A stretch of DNA of 64,000 nucleotides from Cardinalis cardinalis (taxonomy: Eukaryota > Chordata > Aves > Passeriformes > Cardinalidae): the NCBI GenBank assembly GCA_014549065.1, contig JACDOX010000156.1, positions 374,544-438,543 on the forward strand. The letters run 5' to 3'. The notes under the pieces were generated by a model that made no database searches, was not told where the DNA came from, and was given only the letters and a program-made list of their open reading frames with translations. A program made the translations under genes and the position numbers. Positions 11,291 through 25,380 of this stretch are shown in pieces (the stretch's first letter is position 1; every line of letters starts with the position of its first letter).

Positions 11291-14200
11291 ATGGATAAGT
11301 AAATTGTTTTCTGCATAGGCTATTTAGCAGAATAAAACAAGTGTGGAGGCAAAAGATGAGCACTAAATTCTTTATAACAAGTTTTAGCTAGATGCAATTT
11401 CTTAATATTTGTTAGGAAATTGATGTGTACTTGCATTTTGGATATCAAATCTGTAAAAACTGAATAGAGGGTGTCAGTGATGGCTGTGAAGTTATTTGCA
11501 GTGATAGTATAAGACAAAACAAATATCAATAGGCTTGTGAAAAGCTCTACTGAAGCAGCCTTAATTTTTTTTTTTTCAAACAGAACTAATTAGGTGTTTT
11601 TCAAAAGAACTAATCCAAAACTCACTAAAGTCAAGGGAAAACTGGTTGTGGGATGTGTAGGAGCGTACTTCAAATACCTAGACATACCTATACTTATTTT
11701 CAGGTAAGATTTTGGTAACAGCAATACCATAGAGTAAACACACAAGAATTTCTAGGGTTGTTTCTCTGATTAGGTCATAAAACATTTTGGGAAAAAGTAG
11801 CTATTGTATCAGTTTTAAATATTATCCTTATTGCCACGGATACAAATACAACCTGTGACCTGATTATCTGTCAGGCACATATTGCAGCCTGCAACATAGA
11901 AAGACAGTCGTCTGCAATGTTGTTGTCGGGCAGCTGTTTAATTTTATTAGGTCTATTTTATTGTATACATATTATAACCACGACACTTGTATATTAGCTC
12001 TTCACTGGGTATTAAGCAATCAGGTAAGAGAAAATGCATTTTGTCATTTCAGTAGAGAGAAGTGAGGACAGTGGTAACTTCTATTCTCATCTACATTTGA
12101 ACTACAAGAGTGCTGGCTGTTTAAAACTGTTCATCAAGCTAATGACAAAAACAGTCCTCCTTGACACAACTCACAAAAAGTCTTCAGCCTGCAATGCCAG
12201 ACCCCTCTTGCAATGTATATTGCACATACCGATGACACGGTTTATCTCACTCAATGTGACCCTCTATGGGGGGAAGAGTTTTCATGAATATAAACAGCCC
12301 TGGGGTTCATATGTTGTCTGTTAAGGTGTTTTTGAGATTATCTATAGCACATAACAGATGAGCCCTTGACTCTTACAGCACTCAAGTACAGAACAAAGAG
12401 AAGTCACTGTAGTAACCACAGACAGAACTGGAGACTGGAGATGTGTGAAAGCAGTCCATTTGTTTCTAGGAGCACAGCAGACTGAAAGCTCACATCAGTC
12501 AGTGCAGTCACATTTTGCTGTCAAATGTAATTTTGCAATGCCATATATTTTCACCTTAAAAAATTTTAGGTAAGTATTAATTTACATTGGTATAGTGTCG
12601 AGGAGCTCATATATTGGCTTTGACAGCAGAGTTATTTTAAGGCACTTTGTAAACCAGTGGATTGGAGATGAGGGGTGAAACTCACCTTAGACACAAATAA
12701 GCCCAAGTTTTCTGACTTTGCTAGAGTTGGGTGAGAATTTTGCTTTGAGGCATGGTGAAGGCCATGTGCCGCTGACCCTGCTATAGCCTTAAAAGAAGAG
12801 TCACCAGTAAACCACAGGTTTTAGATGCCTCATCACATAACTTCTGCTGATTTGACTGAGTGTCTGACACTAAGCTCACCGGTAAGCACTGAGAGTGCCC
12901 AGGGACAGCAAAATCCCAATGGGCATGGCAGATGGGATGCCTAGCACCTGGTACGAAGTATGAGATAGAAACCAGCTGAAAAGGGAGTATTGGGATGATT
13001 AGCCAACAGCAAAACGGCCGTTGTCAGGATTGCTATATAGGATCTAGGGATATAAATTTTCACACTCCCACTTCAACATCCTCTTTTTAGATCTGTTTTT
13101 TACAGCTTAATGTACAACAAAAATATTTTCTTGTCAGTTGTAGAACAGAGTTTAGGACAACAGGATTATGCTCTCCTTCCTTAAAAATATATCAAAAGCA
13201 TCACTGTATGAGCAAACTGGTAAGAAAGAAAAATACCGAAGTGTTATTATTAAAATCTTACATTAAAGAAATAAGACAATTTAATAACAATTTGTGATTT
13301 CAGCTAGCATATTCTGCATACTGCAGGGCAAATTTTGATTTTTAACACAAGACCTTTCTTACAGATATCATATGAATGACTTGCAAACTATACTAAACAG
13401 TCATGTACACAGAGCATTGGAGGGTAGAGTCAGAGCTTGTGGTTTAAACAAGTAGAGCAATGAGTGTTTCTACTAATGCAGAAACCACCTGTCTCCATGC
13501 TGCTGCTGATCACGGTGATGGCTTGTTACATCTCCCCAGAGAAAAGCAGTTCTGTTAAGAGGAGGAATTCTGAATTCCCTCTGGAACCTCAAACTTTTAA
13601 TGTGCCGTGTAAATTCAGCAAGTGCTAGCCCGTTTGTGTTTATAACATATTAACAAAGTGCAGTATCACATCCCCAGTGGGGAATCCAGAAAAGCCTCAG
13701 TGCTCAGACTCTTATGTGTTTTCTCTAAAGCTCTCTATCTAATGCTGAACACATGCAAATCTGTCCAATATGAGATGCCTTCTTCCCTTTTAAACATTTT
13801 ACCCTCAGGTTTCCGAATGTCAAGGTTTACTTTCTTTGCTGAGAATAGAGCCTATACAATTAAACATGATCATAAAACGATTTCCTATGGTAACCTAAGA
13901 GACAGAGAAGCATTCAGGAAAACAGGTTGGAGGGGGCTATTTAAGGATTTTGGCTTTTTAAAGAGATTTCTTAATATTCTCTAAGATTAAAAGGAAATTT
14001 TAAATATCAGCAGAGATTAAATAAATACTATGGGAATAGAAATAAAGACAGCATTGCACTGTCACACTGTGCACCTTGGAGAGCTAATTTCCATTCACTG
14101 TTTTGCCACAGACTTATATGACCTTTGGGAAGTTACTCATTCCAATGGAACCTCATTAACAAATTTGTAAAGAGGGTAAAATGACATATTTCTCTATGAC

Positions 14201-15099
14201 AATCTTAGCTGCTCATTTGAACTTGCAAAGAACGAACTTCTCATCAAGATGTGATTATATACTCTTTGGTGCTTAGCTTGAACACTCTTCAGCATTGTCT
14301 CTGAATGTAGGAATAACTACAGTCAATCATATTTGTAATTTTCACCTGCAGTTACAGATAGGTGAAATGACTAAAAGTTTCCACAGGCAAAGCCTGGACC
14401 ATTGCAGTTGTTTTGTGAACACATATTTTTTGAACCTTGCTACATCAGACTCTCTCAAGATTTCTGAATATTTTTTAACATAGAAGATTTATTCACAGGA
14501 GATATATTTTAAAAATGCATTTTACTTAGGGTAATCTTAGTTCTTCCACATATTACTCTCCCATAAATTAAACTCTCCTCATTCATCCTATGGTAGGAAT
14601 CAAACCATACATGGCTCCATTTCAATTTGTATTGTCTAATAAGTACTGTCATGATCAAAAAAATCTGAATTCTTTCTGACAATCATAAAGGAGTACCTCA
14701 TTGTCATCCTTCAGCCTTTTAATTTCCTTTAGGCCTTATTTCTTACTCTTCCATACTTCCACAGGCAAAATGTTAGAAAATATCTACCAAATTTGGCCTC
14801 TGCTCTGCAGGATTTCATTCCCCAGTTATGTCAGTGGGCATCATGTCCCAGTGGTGCTTGATTTTAAACCAGGAGTGTCTCAAGAAGAAGGTGGTGACCT
14901 GCTGGAAATAGTAAGGCGTGAAAGAAAAACTAACCCTGATGTACACCATGAGTAAAATAAGAGAAAAATGAGGAAAAGAAAAAGAAGGTAAAGATCTATG
15001 GGAAGCAATGAAATTGAAAAACATTTTATATGTGTATCAAACATACACAAAGGACAGATTAAAGAAAGTGCCAAGCATTTCTGGAACATAGTACAGTGC
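11291..15099. other. Unclassified non-coding sequence
   Basis: No gene or known repeat recognised. Donor-like 'CAG|GTAAGA' words near 11703 and 12021 and 'TTAG|GTAAGT' near 12569 are not preceded by a plausible exon. The longest open frame (13658-13984, +) has no family resemblance that I can see. Confidence 0.45.
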
Positions 15100-15280
15100 A
15101 CATGGTCAAGAAATGGCACAGATTGTCCTGAGAGTTTGTGGAGTCTCCTTCACTGAAGATATTCAAGAACTACACATTCCTGTGCCGTGTCCTCTGAGAT
15201 GCTTCTACTTGAGCAAGGAGCTGGACCAGATGACCCCATTGTGGCTCCTACCAACTTTATGATATTTTGTGATAGTACTG
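15100..15280 (+). mobile_element. CR1 LINE 3'-end fragment
   Basis: Seen: 'gtttgtggagtctccttc' followed by 'gaagatattcaag', 'ggaccagatgacc' and a tail 'atgatattttgtgata'. This matches the last part of CR1 ORF2 and its 3'UTR in order. It is a 5'-truncated, old insertion, as is usual for CR1. Confidence 0.8.
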
Positions 15281-18160
15281 CAAACCCCAAGATACAGTGT
15301 GTAGTATTAGCAGTAGACCAGTCAGGAGCACAAAGAAAGACCTGTTAATTCTGCATTGGAAAAAAACATTGGTTCTAACCAGAATTGAGATCACTCTTTG
15401 GCTGACCTAGATATCTTCTTTTTCTTTAGGTTTTGCAGTTTGTTCTTCAATGGTACATTTCATTGTAATATGTGATTCACATAATACTCTGTCATGCTGA
15501 AGAGGTCCATTAAAGCAGTTACTATTGATGAATCATCCTCTTCTCTGTCACTTATGGTGGTCTGAAGGTACAAAATTTGATTGCATCTCACCAGCACTTA
15601 ACACCAAGACAGAACAAGCTATCCCTGGACCATGCAAGAGATAATACCAGTGCTAAACAGGAACATGCATTAGCAATCACAATAGAAGTAACAAGTAGCC
15701 TAGAGGCTTAATATAGATAATAGGAAGCTCAAAGAATAACAGATATCCTGCCTCTGCTGGAACAAGGCTGTTTTTAACACTCTGCAAAATAATGGTACCA
15801 TTCTATCCATTCATTTTGACAGAATTATATTGGTTTTATGAAGGTGTACCTTAGAAAAGAATTAGGTTTGTTGTCCACTTGGGAATAATTCATGGTATGT
15901 TTATAAAGCATAACAACAAACAAGCTAAAAAAAAGGGGGAAAAAAGGAAAGAAAAAATAAAAAAATAAAGAAACAAGACTTTCAAGAATGGAAATAGTAT
16001 CAGGAAATCAGTAGTTTGTGTACATACACAGAGGAGAGAGGGAGCTTCTGCCTCCTGAGATGCTTCTTTTAATTATTTGTCTATCAACCTCTTCCATCTT
16101 TTAATCCATTGCACCCAAAATTTTATGGATAACTTTTTTCCCTTCAAAAGGTTTTGCAATTTGTACCATCTACTTTCCTCTTAAAGCTGCTCAAAAGTTT
16201 TCTCCCCATCAGAATCTTCTCTCTCTTGAAGGGGCAGCCTGTGGAGGAAAAGGAGCCAGCTCCTGCCCTGACATCTTGTAGTTGTTGCAATGTGAAGGTC
16301 TCTTTCCTTTATTCAACCACAGTTCCGCAGATTTTACATAGCAGGTACCATGTGTATACCAAGGCTTTATAAATAGTTTTTCAATAGCATTCCACATTTT
16401 AAAAGTCATAACATTAACTGAGTGTATTCTCTATGGACAAATTCAGTGAAATTAAACTTCCATCTTTCCTCCTCTCCTCAAGTCTTTTATTTCTATCGTT
16501 AATGACTTTCAGACAAATAACCTTGGCACTGTTTCAGCAAGGGACACCCTAAAAATCAGAAATTATATGAAAAACCATATGCCTCTCATAACCAGAAATA
16601 ATTAATATCTAAAGTACATGAAGGCTTTCCATTTTTCCAGTCTAATGAAAAATTTGCTGCAGAGGAAAGAAATTCTGTGTGATTACACTGCTACATGCAC
16701 ACATGGTTTTATGTCCATCCCACATAAGTACATGAGTGTGTTACAAGTACAAACATGTAGATATGTGCATATGGCCACAACCTCATCTGTTATAAATTAC
16801 TAAGTTCAATGGAATTGCATTGCTTCACATTGAAGGTGATTTGGTCCCATGTATGTGCCTCTATACACGCTTACATTACCAAGTGAGAAGCATTCTACAT
16901 TCTAAAATTATTTAGAATGGCAGAAATCCAAGTCTGGAATAACATGAACTTTGCAGTAGACTTTATGGAGCATTTTATTATTTCCAGTTTTTCAGTGGAT
17001 CTCTTAATATGGGAAAGTATTTATACTACTGTAATGCATTAAATACTCAAAAAATTGTATGGAAATGTAGGTGATATAATGGTTTAAACATTAGTATTCT
17101 CTGCATGGCCAAAAGTGGCCGTGTTGTCTAGTAAGTTTTTCAGGAATTGGTAACTGCATCATGTATCACGCCTTGTTGACTAAGTGCCAAAAGAAGATGC
17201 AAAACTACTGTTTTTTACATGTTTTTTAAACACAGCTAGATTACCAGTGTTTTACAGGAGCAGCAGATTCACTTTGATAAAACTGATAATTTCAATTTAT
17301 TGCCAATGGCCAGTCTATTTTCTTCCCCTTGAAACAAGAATGAATATTTTTTCACTGGTGAAGGATTATTATTTATCCCAGTGGAACTGTGAAAAAACTA
17401 ACAAAGGAACTCTATTTTTCTATTTTTCCTCCAAATTCTAATCACAAGTACTATTTGCCTATTCAACAAAATCTTACACTCAAGTAAATCACTCAGTAAT
17501 CATTCTACAGAACTAATTAAAGCTGAAAAAATCTAGGCAAGAGTAATTTTAAGAATCTACTGAAGTTAAGATATTAAAAAGACCCTTTATATTCGTTGTT
17601 TCCTTTTGGTGCTTTTTTTTCAGATCAAATGTAGAAATGTTTACTGCTAGCAATGTTGGAGGAAAACAGTAAATTAAATGAAAAATGAACAATGTCCATG
17701 AAGAAAGAATTCAGAATTTGTTTATAATAGAAGACTAAATTTAAATACATAATTCAATTTACCCTCCAAGAAAAGTCCACATCTTTCCCCCCAAACCTGG
17801 TCTTGTTCCACTGCTCATTTGAAGCTATTCTTACACCAATCCCTATATTGTGCTAGTAAAGGATTTGTAAAGTAACAAGGTTGTGAGCCTGATTGAATTG
17901 AAAACGACAGTAAACAGGGGAACAAGAGGAATTTTTAGCTGATTGGCTTATCAGTATGGTTTTCTACAAGGCTGTGCAGCTAGTTGTGGTGGCACAATAC
18001 AGAAGTAGTGCACATGAACAAGGACTTGGCAGAAGAGATGGGACAGCTGTTTGGTAATAATGCTGTTTTGAATGAATATTAAGTAGTAACTGCAAAGTTG
18101 TTCTCGTTCTACCAACAAAAACATGTATCACTGGAATTCATCATAACTATTTTTACATCT
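15281..18160. other. Unclassified sequence with an A-rich tract and a small hairpin
   Basis: 15926-15973 is an A-rich run broken by G. 16898-16919 is a perfect 9-base inverted repeat with a 4-base loop. Nothing else recognised. Confidence 0.5.
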
Positions 18161-18290
18161 AAATCATAGAATATTCTGAGTTGAAAGGGACTCAAGAGGT
18201 TCCTTAGAGACCTCTTAAGTGAATCACTCATAACAGATTGAACCCCCAACCCTGGTGTAATTAGNACCATGCTTTAATCAGCTAAGCTAA
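18161..18290 (-). mobile_element. tRNA-Ile-derived SINE with CR1-like tail (TguSINE1-like)
   Basis: Read on the minus strand, 18290 down to about 18235 resembles the body of tRNA-Ile. An A-box-like 'ttagcttagctgattaaagc' lies at 18271-18290, then 'atggtnctaattacacca' (the anticodon-arm region, one N), then a B-box-like 'gggttcaatct' at 18235-18245. The minus-strand remainder ends in 'caactcagaatattctatga', a CR1-type 3' tail. Known: TguSINE1 of zebra finch has a tRNA-Ile head and a CR1-derived tail, letting it borrow CR1 machinery. The tRNA fold is decayed, so this is not a functional tRNA gene. The 5' limit is uncertain by a few bases. Confidence 0.75.
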
Positions 18291-21200
18291 TTTCATAACT
18301 AACCATTGCAGAAATTTGGAATTCCCTTTATCACAATCTCATTGAGATCAGGTTGTAGCAGTAATCCTTATAACGTGATCCATGGATCTGGGGTGAAGAG
18401 AATTTGCTTATGATTTCCAGAGATCTGATTTTAAAATGCTACATTTTCCCCCATAATGCATTAAACGAAACCACTGCTGGTACCAGACGGATACCACAAG
18501 TATCAGGACTGTTGGAACCTGCCTTCCATGCGTAAAGTATCTAGGACCTTCAGTGTAAGATTTAGTAGAAGGGCAGGACAACATTGCTTCTAGGTCTGCC
18601 CTGTCACACTGCGAGATATTTTTCTCCATGTACAGGTGAAAGAGCACAGTATGTGCAGGTAGTGTTTTAGTGATAACATCCACCCAAGGCCCGACAGTCT
18701 CTGCCAGAAGACCAAGTTAGACTGCTGCTAATGGTATTGTCTTGAGTGTGCCAATGCTTTCAATCCAATCCTTGGAACAATTAAAATAGAACTGTGGCGT
18801 GAGAGAGAGATGCTTTCACTTAAAGTCAATTTAAAAAAGAGAAGCTATTCACAGAAATGGCAAAGGAAGAAATTTGTCATTTTCTCACTCCCACTTATAC
18901 ACAATTATTTGTATGAATAGCACCATTGAAATAAAAGTTACTATTTGGGTGTTTACCCATTCACCAAGAAACAGATACAATTCAAATAATCTCATGCTGC
19001 AAGTGTTTTTAAGAAAAATCAGCTTTTTCTAAAAGCAGCTTCTCAAAGGGAAAAAACATTCAGCTAAACATACTAGGTATTTTTCTCCCCAAATTCTAAA
19101 AGAAAAAATGAATTTTATGTTTATACCACCAATGTTATTATCTGTTATTACCTACATTATGTGTGGTAGTTTTTTGTCTTCAGATTTACATTTCTAAGTT
19201 CATTACACTAAAACTCCTTCTCTAATTCCTTAATTTCTCTTCTACCAAGAAACAGATTTACCACATTCTTGTTTTCATTTACCACTATTTCCCAAAAGCA
19301 GAACTAGGTGTTTAGTTCTTCTAATTGTGTTGGCAAGTTGCAGTCAAAAAAGTTGCAGTTTATATTTCAGAAGAGGCAATCCACCCTTAATCCTCAGTCA
19401 ATACACATCTTCCCAGACAAATGGGGAGCATCTTTTCTAAAAAACATTTTTTCAAAGAGCTGCCATATGATGGTCATTAAGATAAACGAAAGTTCAACTC
19501 TCCCCCTGTTGCTTCAAGAAGAGCCAAACTAGCATGTTATATAGGTAATGCCACCCAAAATCAGAACAAGCCTGTAGAAGCTTATGTTTCTCCTCTCCTA
19601 ATTAAAATGCTGCAGAGAAGTGTTTGAAATAATTTGAAAAGATACAACACAGTCTATTGAATTTGTTCTGTTATTTAAAGCCAACTCTGTTTGGAATAAA
19701 AATGTACTGATTCTAGTTTAAAACATGTAGTCAAAGAATGCACTTTGCTACTGAGACTTTTGTCTGAGCCAATATGTGGCCTAAGTCCAATAAAGTGAAC
19801 AGTGATTCAAAGATGCTTCAGAAGAATAATTTTGAAAATCTAGAGTTCTAGCATAATCCGTCCACTCTTTTTTCCACTCTTCTGTATATCTTCCTACCTA
19901 CCTTTCCAATACCTGCCATTTTTAACATAAACAGGTCTGTTTCCAGCACCTTTTCATATGGGCAGTTTTCTTCAGGCTGATCTTTCAGTTCTCTTTAGCT
20001 GTCTCTGAAGTCCTTCTTTTTGATAGACCATTCCTGAGGTAGAGTGATGCACAATTGTTACTATATCCTATAAATTTGCACCTTCTCATTGTGATTTTTT
20101 TTACATCATTTGCTACCCCATTCTTCCTTCAGCAGAAGAGATTAGTACCACTCACGCCAAGGAAGAGTTACAGAGCACTATTTTGTAAGGGAAAACACGA
20201 TGGAGAATTCAGGATGAGAAAGAAAATTGTATTAAACCCACAGCCTATAAGATATGAACACACTAACTCCTAGCTGTGAGCAGTATAGAATCTGTTAGTC
20301 CTGCCAGCAGCATGTGCAGGACAAGAAAACAGATGTAGACAGTAAAATGTCATCTATAAATGAATACACTGATCTGAAGTTCTAACCGTGTGGACATGCT
20401 GAACCTAAGCCAAGCCACAGCATAAGAGCTTGTGTCTTCTCTATTTTCTGTGAGATTTTCATGACAAGACAGTTGATAGTACCCCAGTTAAGGAAATAAG
20501 AATTTCATGAGTACAGATTTTCTCCTTTAAAAAAAGGGAAAAAACCCCAAAAACCTTTCAACCTGAAAAGTATGAAAGCCTGAAATCACATTATATCTCA
20601 AGCATTCCAAAGTGAGAGCTGCCAACATTATTGTCACTGACACGGCCTGACAGAGGAGGAAAATTTTTGGCAGAGAAAAAGATCTTGCCTCCTATTTCCA
20701 CTTCTCAAAGTAGTGGTGTCAGTATTTCAAGAGCCAGTGTCCATGAAAAAAAAAAAAGGCAAAATAAAAGCATTCCAGGAGTCTGTAAAAGTAGAAGTAA
20801 ACAATGTAGGTATCAATAAAAGATTCTGACATGAAAGGAGTATTTAACCTGGAGGTAAATGATATTGTTTTTCAGTTGTGCAAGGACTGTATTTGAATGT
20901 TTATCTTTTCTAGGAAGGGTCCAAGCTTTGTTCCATGTTTGCTAAGTTCTTTGCACAACAGAACCCATTCAAAGACAGAAGTAAGACTGTAACTTACATA
21001 CAGACCAGCTGTGGTTAGATCTCTTCAAATGCTATAGCCTTCCCAGTCTCTCTTAAACCATTTCTCAATAGGCACTGTCATCTTTTTGGCGCATATGTCA
21101 GTAACCCTTATTTAGCATTTCCAGTATGCTGTGATTTCCACAGCATCTGCATTTCCTACAGATACCCCTTCTTCATGGTGCTGAGCTGCATTGAAACTCA

Positions 21201-22835
21201 TAAAGCAAGAGCCAGACCCGTAAGGAGCCAAGCCCAGTTCAGTCATTCCATGAACATGGTTGTCCAGGAGCAGGCAGGAGAATTCCTGCAGGCAAATCTT
21301 TCACCATGTAAGACCATGGAGGGAAGAGAGGAATCATGAATGATGTAATAGAAGTATCTGCCTAACTGGGAGAGGACAGAAATTCTATGTCAAGCTCAAG
21401 GTGTGGTGAAACTCAGACATCGCTTAATTTGAATGAAAGTAATGACAGAGGCATCATGGGGTCCTTGGGGAGCTCCAGTTATTGCTCCACAGGGCTTTCA
21501 ATGGGAAATAGCTTGCTCTGCTCACCATGAGGCACTGAGGTGAGAGCAGTGAACATCAGAACAGTATTTCAGCCTCTTTGAGGGAACAGGGCAAAGCCGC
21601 TGAAGCTGGAGGCTTGGCAGCATTTTCTGAGTCAGCACGCTCAGATGATGACATTTACCCGGCTGCTGGTCCAGCTCTAAAGCACTGCTGAATTTATCCA
21701 AAATGTAAATCGCCAAGCTGGACAAAAATATGTGATTTTCAAATATCTCACAAAGTCACAGGACCTGCAACAATCACTGGGAGTGTAAGAGAGGGCAGGG
21801 AGATGGAGGACAGAAAAGCATTTAGTTATGTGGATTGTAAGAAACAGGGACAGCAGGACAGAAAAATAGGTGAAAGTGGCTCAGAATAGCAAAGATGTTG
21901 AGCAAAAGAGGAAAATAATGAAAAGTATGAGCAAGGTAGAAATGTCAGTAATAAGACAGTGTCAGAGTCAGAAAATAGAGATTTAAATGACAGGTGACAG
22001 GTTTTGAAGAATAATGTAAACTTTTTTTTAATGTTCTGTGAAATCACAGCATCTTACTCAATGGATAACAAAAATATATGATTGTTGAACCCAAGGTAAG
22101 AAAAAGGAAGGAAAAGTATTGAAGCAAGGTCAGAATTATTTTCTTCCAAAATTCTGCATCCATCTGAATGATACACTTCCTAGACAGATATCTTTGAAGC
22201 ATTATTGCTAATAAAAGTTGCAACTATTTTAACTATACTTCATAATCTATCAAAACTTACTAATCTAATATATATTTATTAACTATTACTATTTTTACCA
22301 TTAAGGATATCTGTTTGTCAGATCCATAATTCACTTGCACAGTGGTGAAATATGGGTAAGTTGACCTGAGCTGACACCACTTAACCAGTGAGACACCAGC
22401 ATCAGGACTCTTCTAACAGAAGTTAACTGTCTTGTCTCTACTGTGGGAATGGCTGTGCCTTAACCAGAGTACCTCTGCTTTTCCACAGAGGAGGCAAGCA
22501 TGGTGTGTGTGGTCTCAGCCTGAAGAATCACAAAGCCAGTGTGAGACTGCATCACCCATCCAAAACTATGCACTGTACAGGGACACAGTGCTTCCAGTTT
22601 GTCTCCTTGTAATACTATCTCAACAGTCAGGTAGATATACCTCAAAGCAGGCAGCTACTTACACTGGTCTGCTGTTCTCCAAAGTACCAGTGAGATGGAA
22701 TTTTAAACAACATAGCCAAAGGATATTATCCCTGATACAATTACTGAAATGACTATACAACTCAATAGTGTTCCCAAAATATGCTTAGAAATAACATAGT
22801 CTGGTACTACGATGCCCATGGGATCATACTGCAAG
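18291..22835. other. Unclassified non-coding sequence
   Basis: No gene or repeat family recognised. Simple A runs occur near 20525 and 20745. Short open frames have no supporting splice signals or motifs. Confidence 0.45.
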
Positions 22836-23530
22836 GTGTGAGAGATTGGAAAGTTAATGGTTAACTACTCAAAAACACAGACCATTAGCAGGGCCAGCAG
22901 AGTGCTTTGCTGGGGTGGGGTTTGCACCCTCCAGGTGGGATAATGTTTTTTATCCTGACAAAGTCCTTCTTTACACAACTGACTCAGCCCTACAATGTCA
23001 GAGAAGGTATTGGGGCATTCCCTCTGATGGGGCATAACTGGCTCAACTACACTGATGTGAGAGGCACCTGTCATATACCATTAAGGACCCCTGATGTTCC
23101 CCCAGAATCACTTCTGGGGCCTTCCATAGGAGGGCTGCCATGTTCCACAATGTTACATCAGACAGTGTAAAAGCTCCCTGCCACCAGGAAAGATGGTTAG
23201 GCACTCCCACCTGAACCTGGATGTATATAACCCATTGAACCCTGGGTCCTGTGGGCTTCCCCAACAACCAAGGGATCCAGACGGTCACCATCACTTCAAC
23301 CAAGGGACATCTAAAATGCAACAATCAGCTCTTGTCACTGAATCCACAGGCAGTGGTCTCTGTCTACTCTTATCTTTTCTTTCCCTTTTTTCTTTTCCTT
23401 ATATTATTTCTTAAATGATATTTTCATGCTTTTATATTGCTATATTATTATAGATAATAATAAACAAAACAGCTACATACCTACTTTCAATTGCAACCAA
23501 GTAATTGGTTGCAATTGAAACACTACACAT
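22836..23530 (+). mobile_element. Candidate solitary LTR (ERV-type)
   Basis: Seen: about 350 bases of GC-richer sequence, then a TATA-like word 'tgtatataaccc' near 23221, then a C/T-rich region, then AATAAA near 23459 and a perfect palindrome at 23485-23520. This order (upstream region, TATA box, pyrimidine-rich part, polyadenylation signal) is the layout of an avian ERV LTR, and several phrases feel familiar from such LTRs. No TG...CA ends with matching target-site duplications were located, so the limits are approximate. A different repeat class or a unique promoter is possible. Confidence 0.4.
23485..23520. repeat. Perfect 16-base inverted repeat, 4-base loop
   Basis: The arms 23485-23500 and 23505-23520 are exact reverse complements around 'gtaa'. 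It lies at the distal end of the candidate LTR and may be part of it. Confidence 0.9.
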
Positions 23531-23589
23531 ATACCTCTATAAATGCCAATCATTGAGTGTCATTTCACACTAATCCATTTGAGGGATCT

Positions 23590-23601
23590 ATCATCTATCT
23601 G

Positions 23602-23656
<55 letters not shown>
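23590..23656. repeat. (TATC)n tetranucleotide microsatellite
   Basis: Uninterrupted TATC/GATA-type repeat from about 23602, with an imperfect start. It is likely polymorphic in length. Confidence 0.97.
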
Positions 23657-25302
23657 CACTCAGTTATCTAAGGGATATATTAACAAAAGCCTGGGTGACT
23701 CTCACCTTCTGGGGCAGGTTATAACAAACAGGCAACCTGGGAATGGTCCTCTTATAGAAAGAAAAGAAATATTAGCTCAGTTCTCCATTCAAATATCTGG
23801 TCTGTCACTGGCATATGTTTATTTAAAGGTTACATCAGAGGTGGGAAGGGAAGACAGTAATCTCAGATTGAGAAAGGCTGCCAAAAGTGAACTATTGAAG
23901 CAAATGCCAGGCCAGGCAGTGTGCCAGTTCACTTATCCTTACTAGCCACCTGCAGTCTGTATTATCAAGGCCCCTGAAGTTTATTATTGCAATATACTAT
24001 CCCTTCATTATGATATAGAAAAAAAGATATTGATGTAAAACAATTTTGACAAGTTTTTCTCTGACACTTGTCAGTGAAATCCATTAATATTTGCATAGGA
24101 ACACGAAGTAGGAGAAATTTTTTTCTCACTCACATGCTACAGATTTTATCTCTAACCAGATGCTCATGCATATACCTAAATTCTCATTGTTACCACTGCG
24201 GGAAAAATTGCCTTTTCCATGAGAAACAGGCAAAGCAGAAGAAAGAGGCATCTTATCAGGTAAATATTAAGTGCATCCCAGGAGGGAAGGTACCATCACT
24301 GATTTCAGTGGAATTGCACCAAACAGCTTACTTGCACACTGGCCTCAGCAGATAAGGAAAGGTCTCACAAGACAATGCCATGTTGATAATAGTATAAAAG
24401 CAAGTCATTCATATTAATATCCTTCAAATTTCAAAACAGAACTCAAGATAGTAGCCCTCAACTACTGCCTTTGCCAAGCCAGAATGGCTTTTTTTGAATC
24501 ACATCCTATGGCACTGAGGGGGCATTTCTACTAGTCAAATGATCTTCTGAAAAATTGTATCTTGAAGATTTTCTCAAACTACAGTACTAAGTGCAACAAA
24601 GCATGTGACTCTGTGTGGTTTGTTTATTCTTATCTGAAATACAGTTTTTTTGCATTAAAGCTGAGGGATCAGACATCCCATATTTTATGGGATTATTTAT
24701 TTTTTAATCAGATGGGCTGTTATCATCTCTAGCACTGATTTAGTACTGTTATAACTGTAAGAGTCTGAGAATATTATTAGCACAACAAGTTCTGTAAGGA
24801 AAAATTGTATCTGTTATGTAGACTAACTGACATGTTTGAGAAAAAAAAACCACCAAAACCAACAGACCAGCTGCAGATCTGTCTTCCAAAAGGGCTCATC
24901 TGTTATTCTCACTACATCAGCCACTCTATCGAAAGACAGAAGTTCTTCTCCAAACTTTGCCTACTGTCACTTGTAATTAAACTCTCTGAGTCTAAATTTC
25001 ATTCTTTTGGCAAAGAGAAGATAGAGTCAGAGAGAAGGATATAAAGGCAAAAATAACTAGATCTGTAAATAGTGGTTTCCCTAAATTGGGGCATAAGAAT
25101 TTTTCTTTTTCTCCTATTTTTGGAGTTACTTAGGATCCAGTCCTTGGCTATTTTTTCCACAAAAAACCAGAACTTTCGTCAATACTAGCATGAGGGACAA
25201 AGCGGTAGAGAATACCTAGAACAGCTGGACCAAACTCGGAGATCCTAGTGAAAAAAAGAAACAGTGGAGCCCAGAAACAGCCCAACATCCATGCCCTTTT
25301 AG
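23657..25302. other. Unclassified sequence
   Basis: Nothing recognised. A short frame ending at a 'CAG|GTAAAT' donor-like site near 24257 is cysteine- and lysine-rich but has no identifiable partner. Confidence 0.45.
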
Positions 25303-25380
25303 TTTTGGGGGGGGGGGGTTTGGGGTTTTTGTTTATTTGTTTGTTTGTTTGTTTGTGGGTTTTTTTGTTTTTTAGTTTAT
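25303..25380. repeat. G12 run followed by T/G-rich and (GTTT)n sequence
   Basis: Twelve consecutive G at 25307-25318, then TTTGGGGTTTTT, then GTTT repeats to about 25356. The G tracts on + could form a G-quadruplex or stall sequencing, so the exact run length may be uncertain. Confidence 0.9.

Noticed and set aside
11061..11363. 100-codon minus-strand frame rich in Lys and Asn
   Set aside because: Lies across a T/G-rich low-complexity tract; the sequence is compositional.
18235..18290. tRNA-Ile gene on the minus strand
   Set aside because: Only A- and B-box-like words and part of the arms remain; no acceptor stem can pair, and a CR1-type tail follows, so it is a SINE head.
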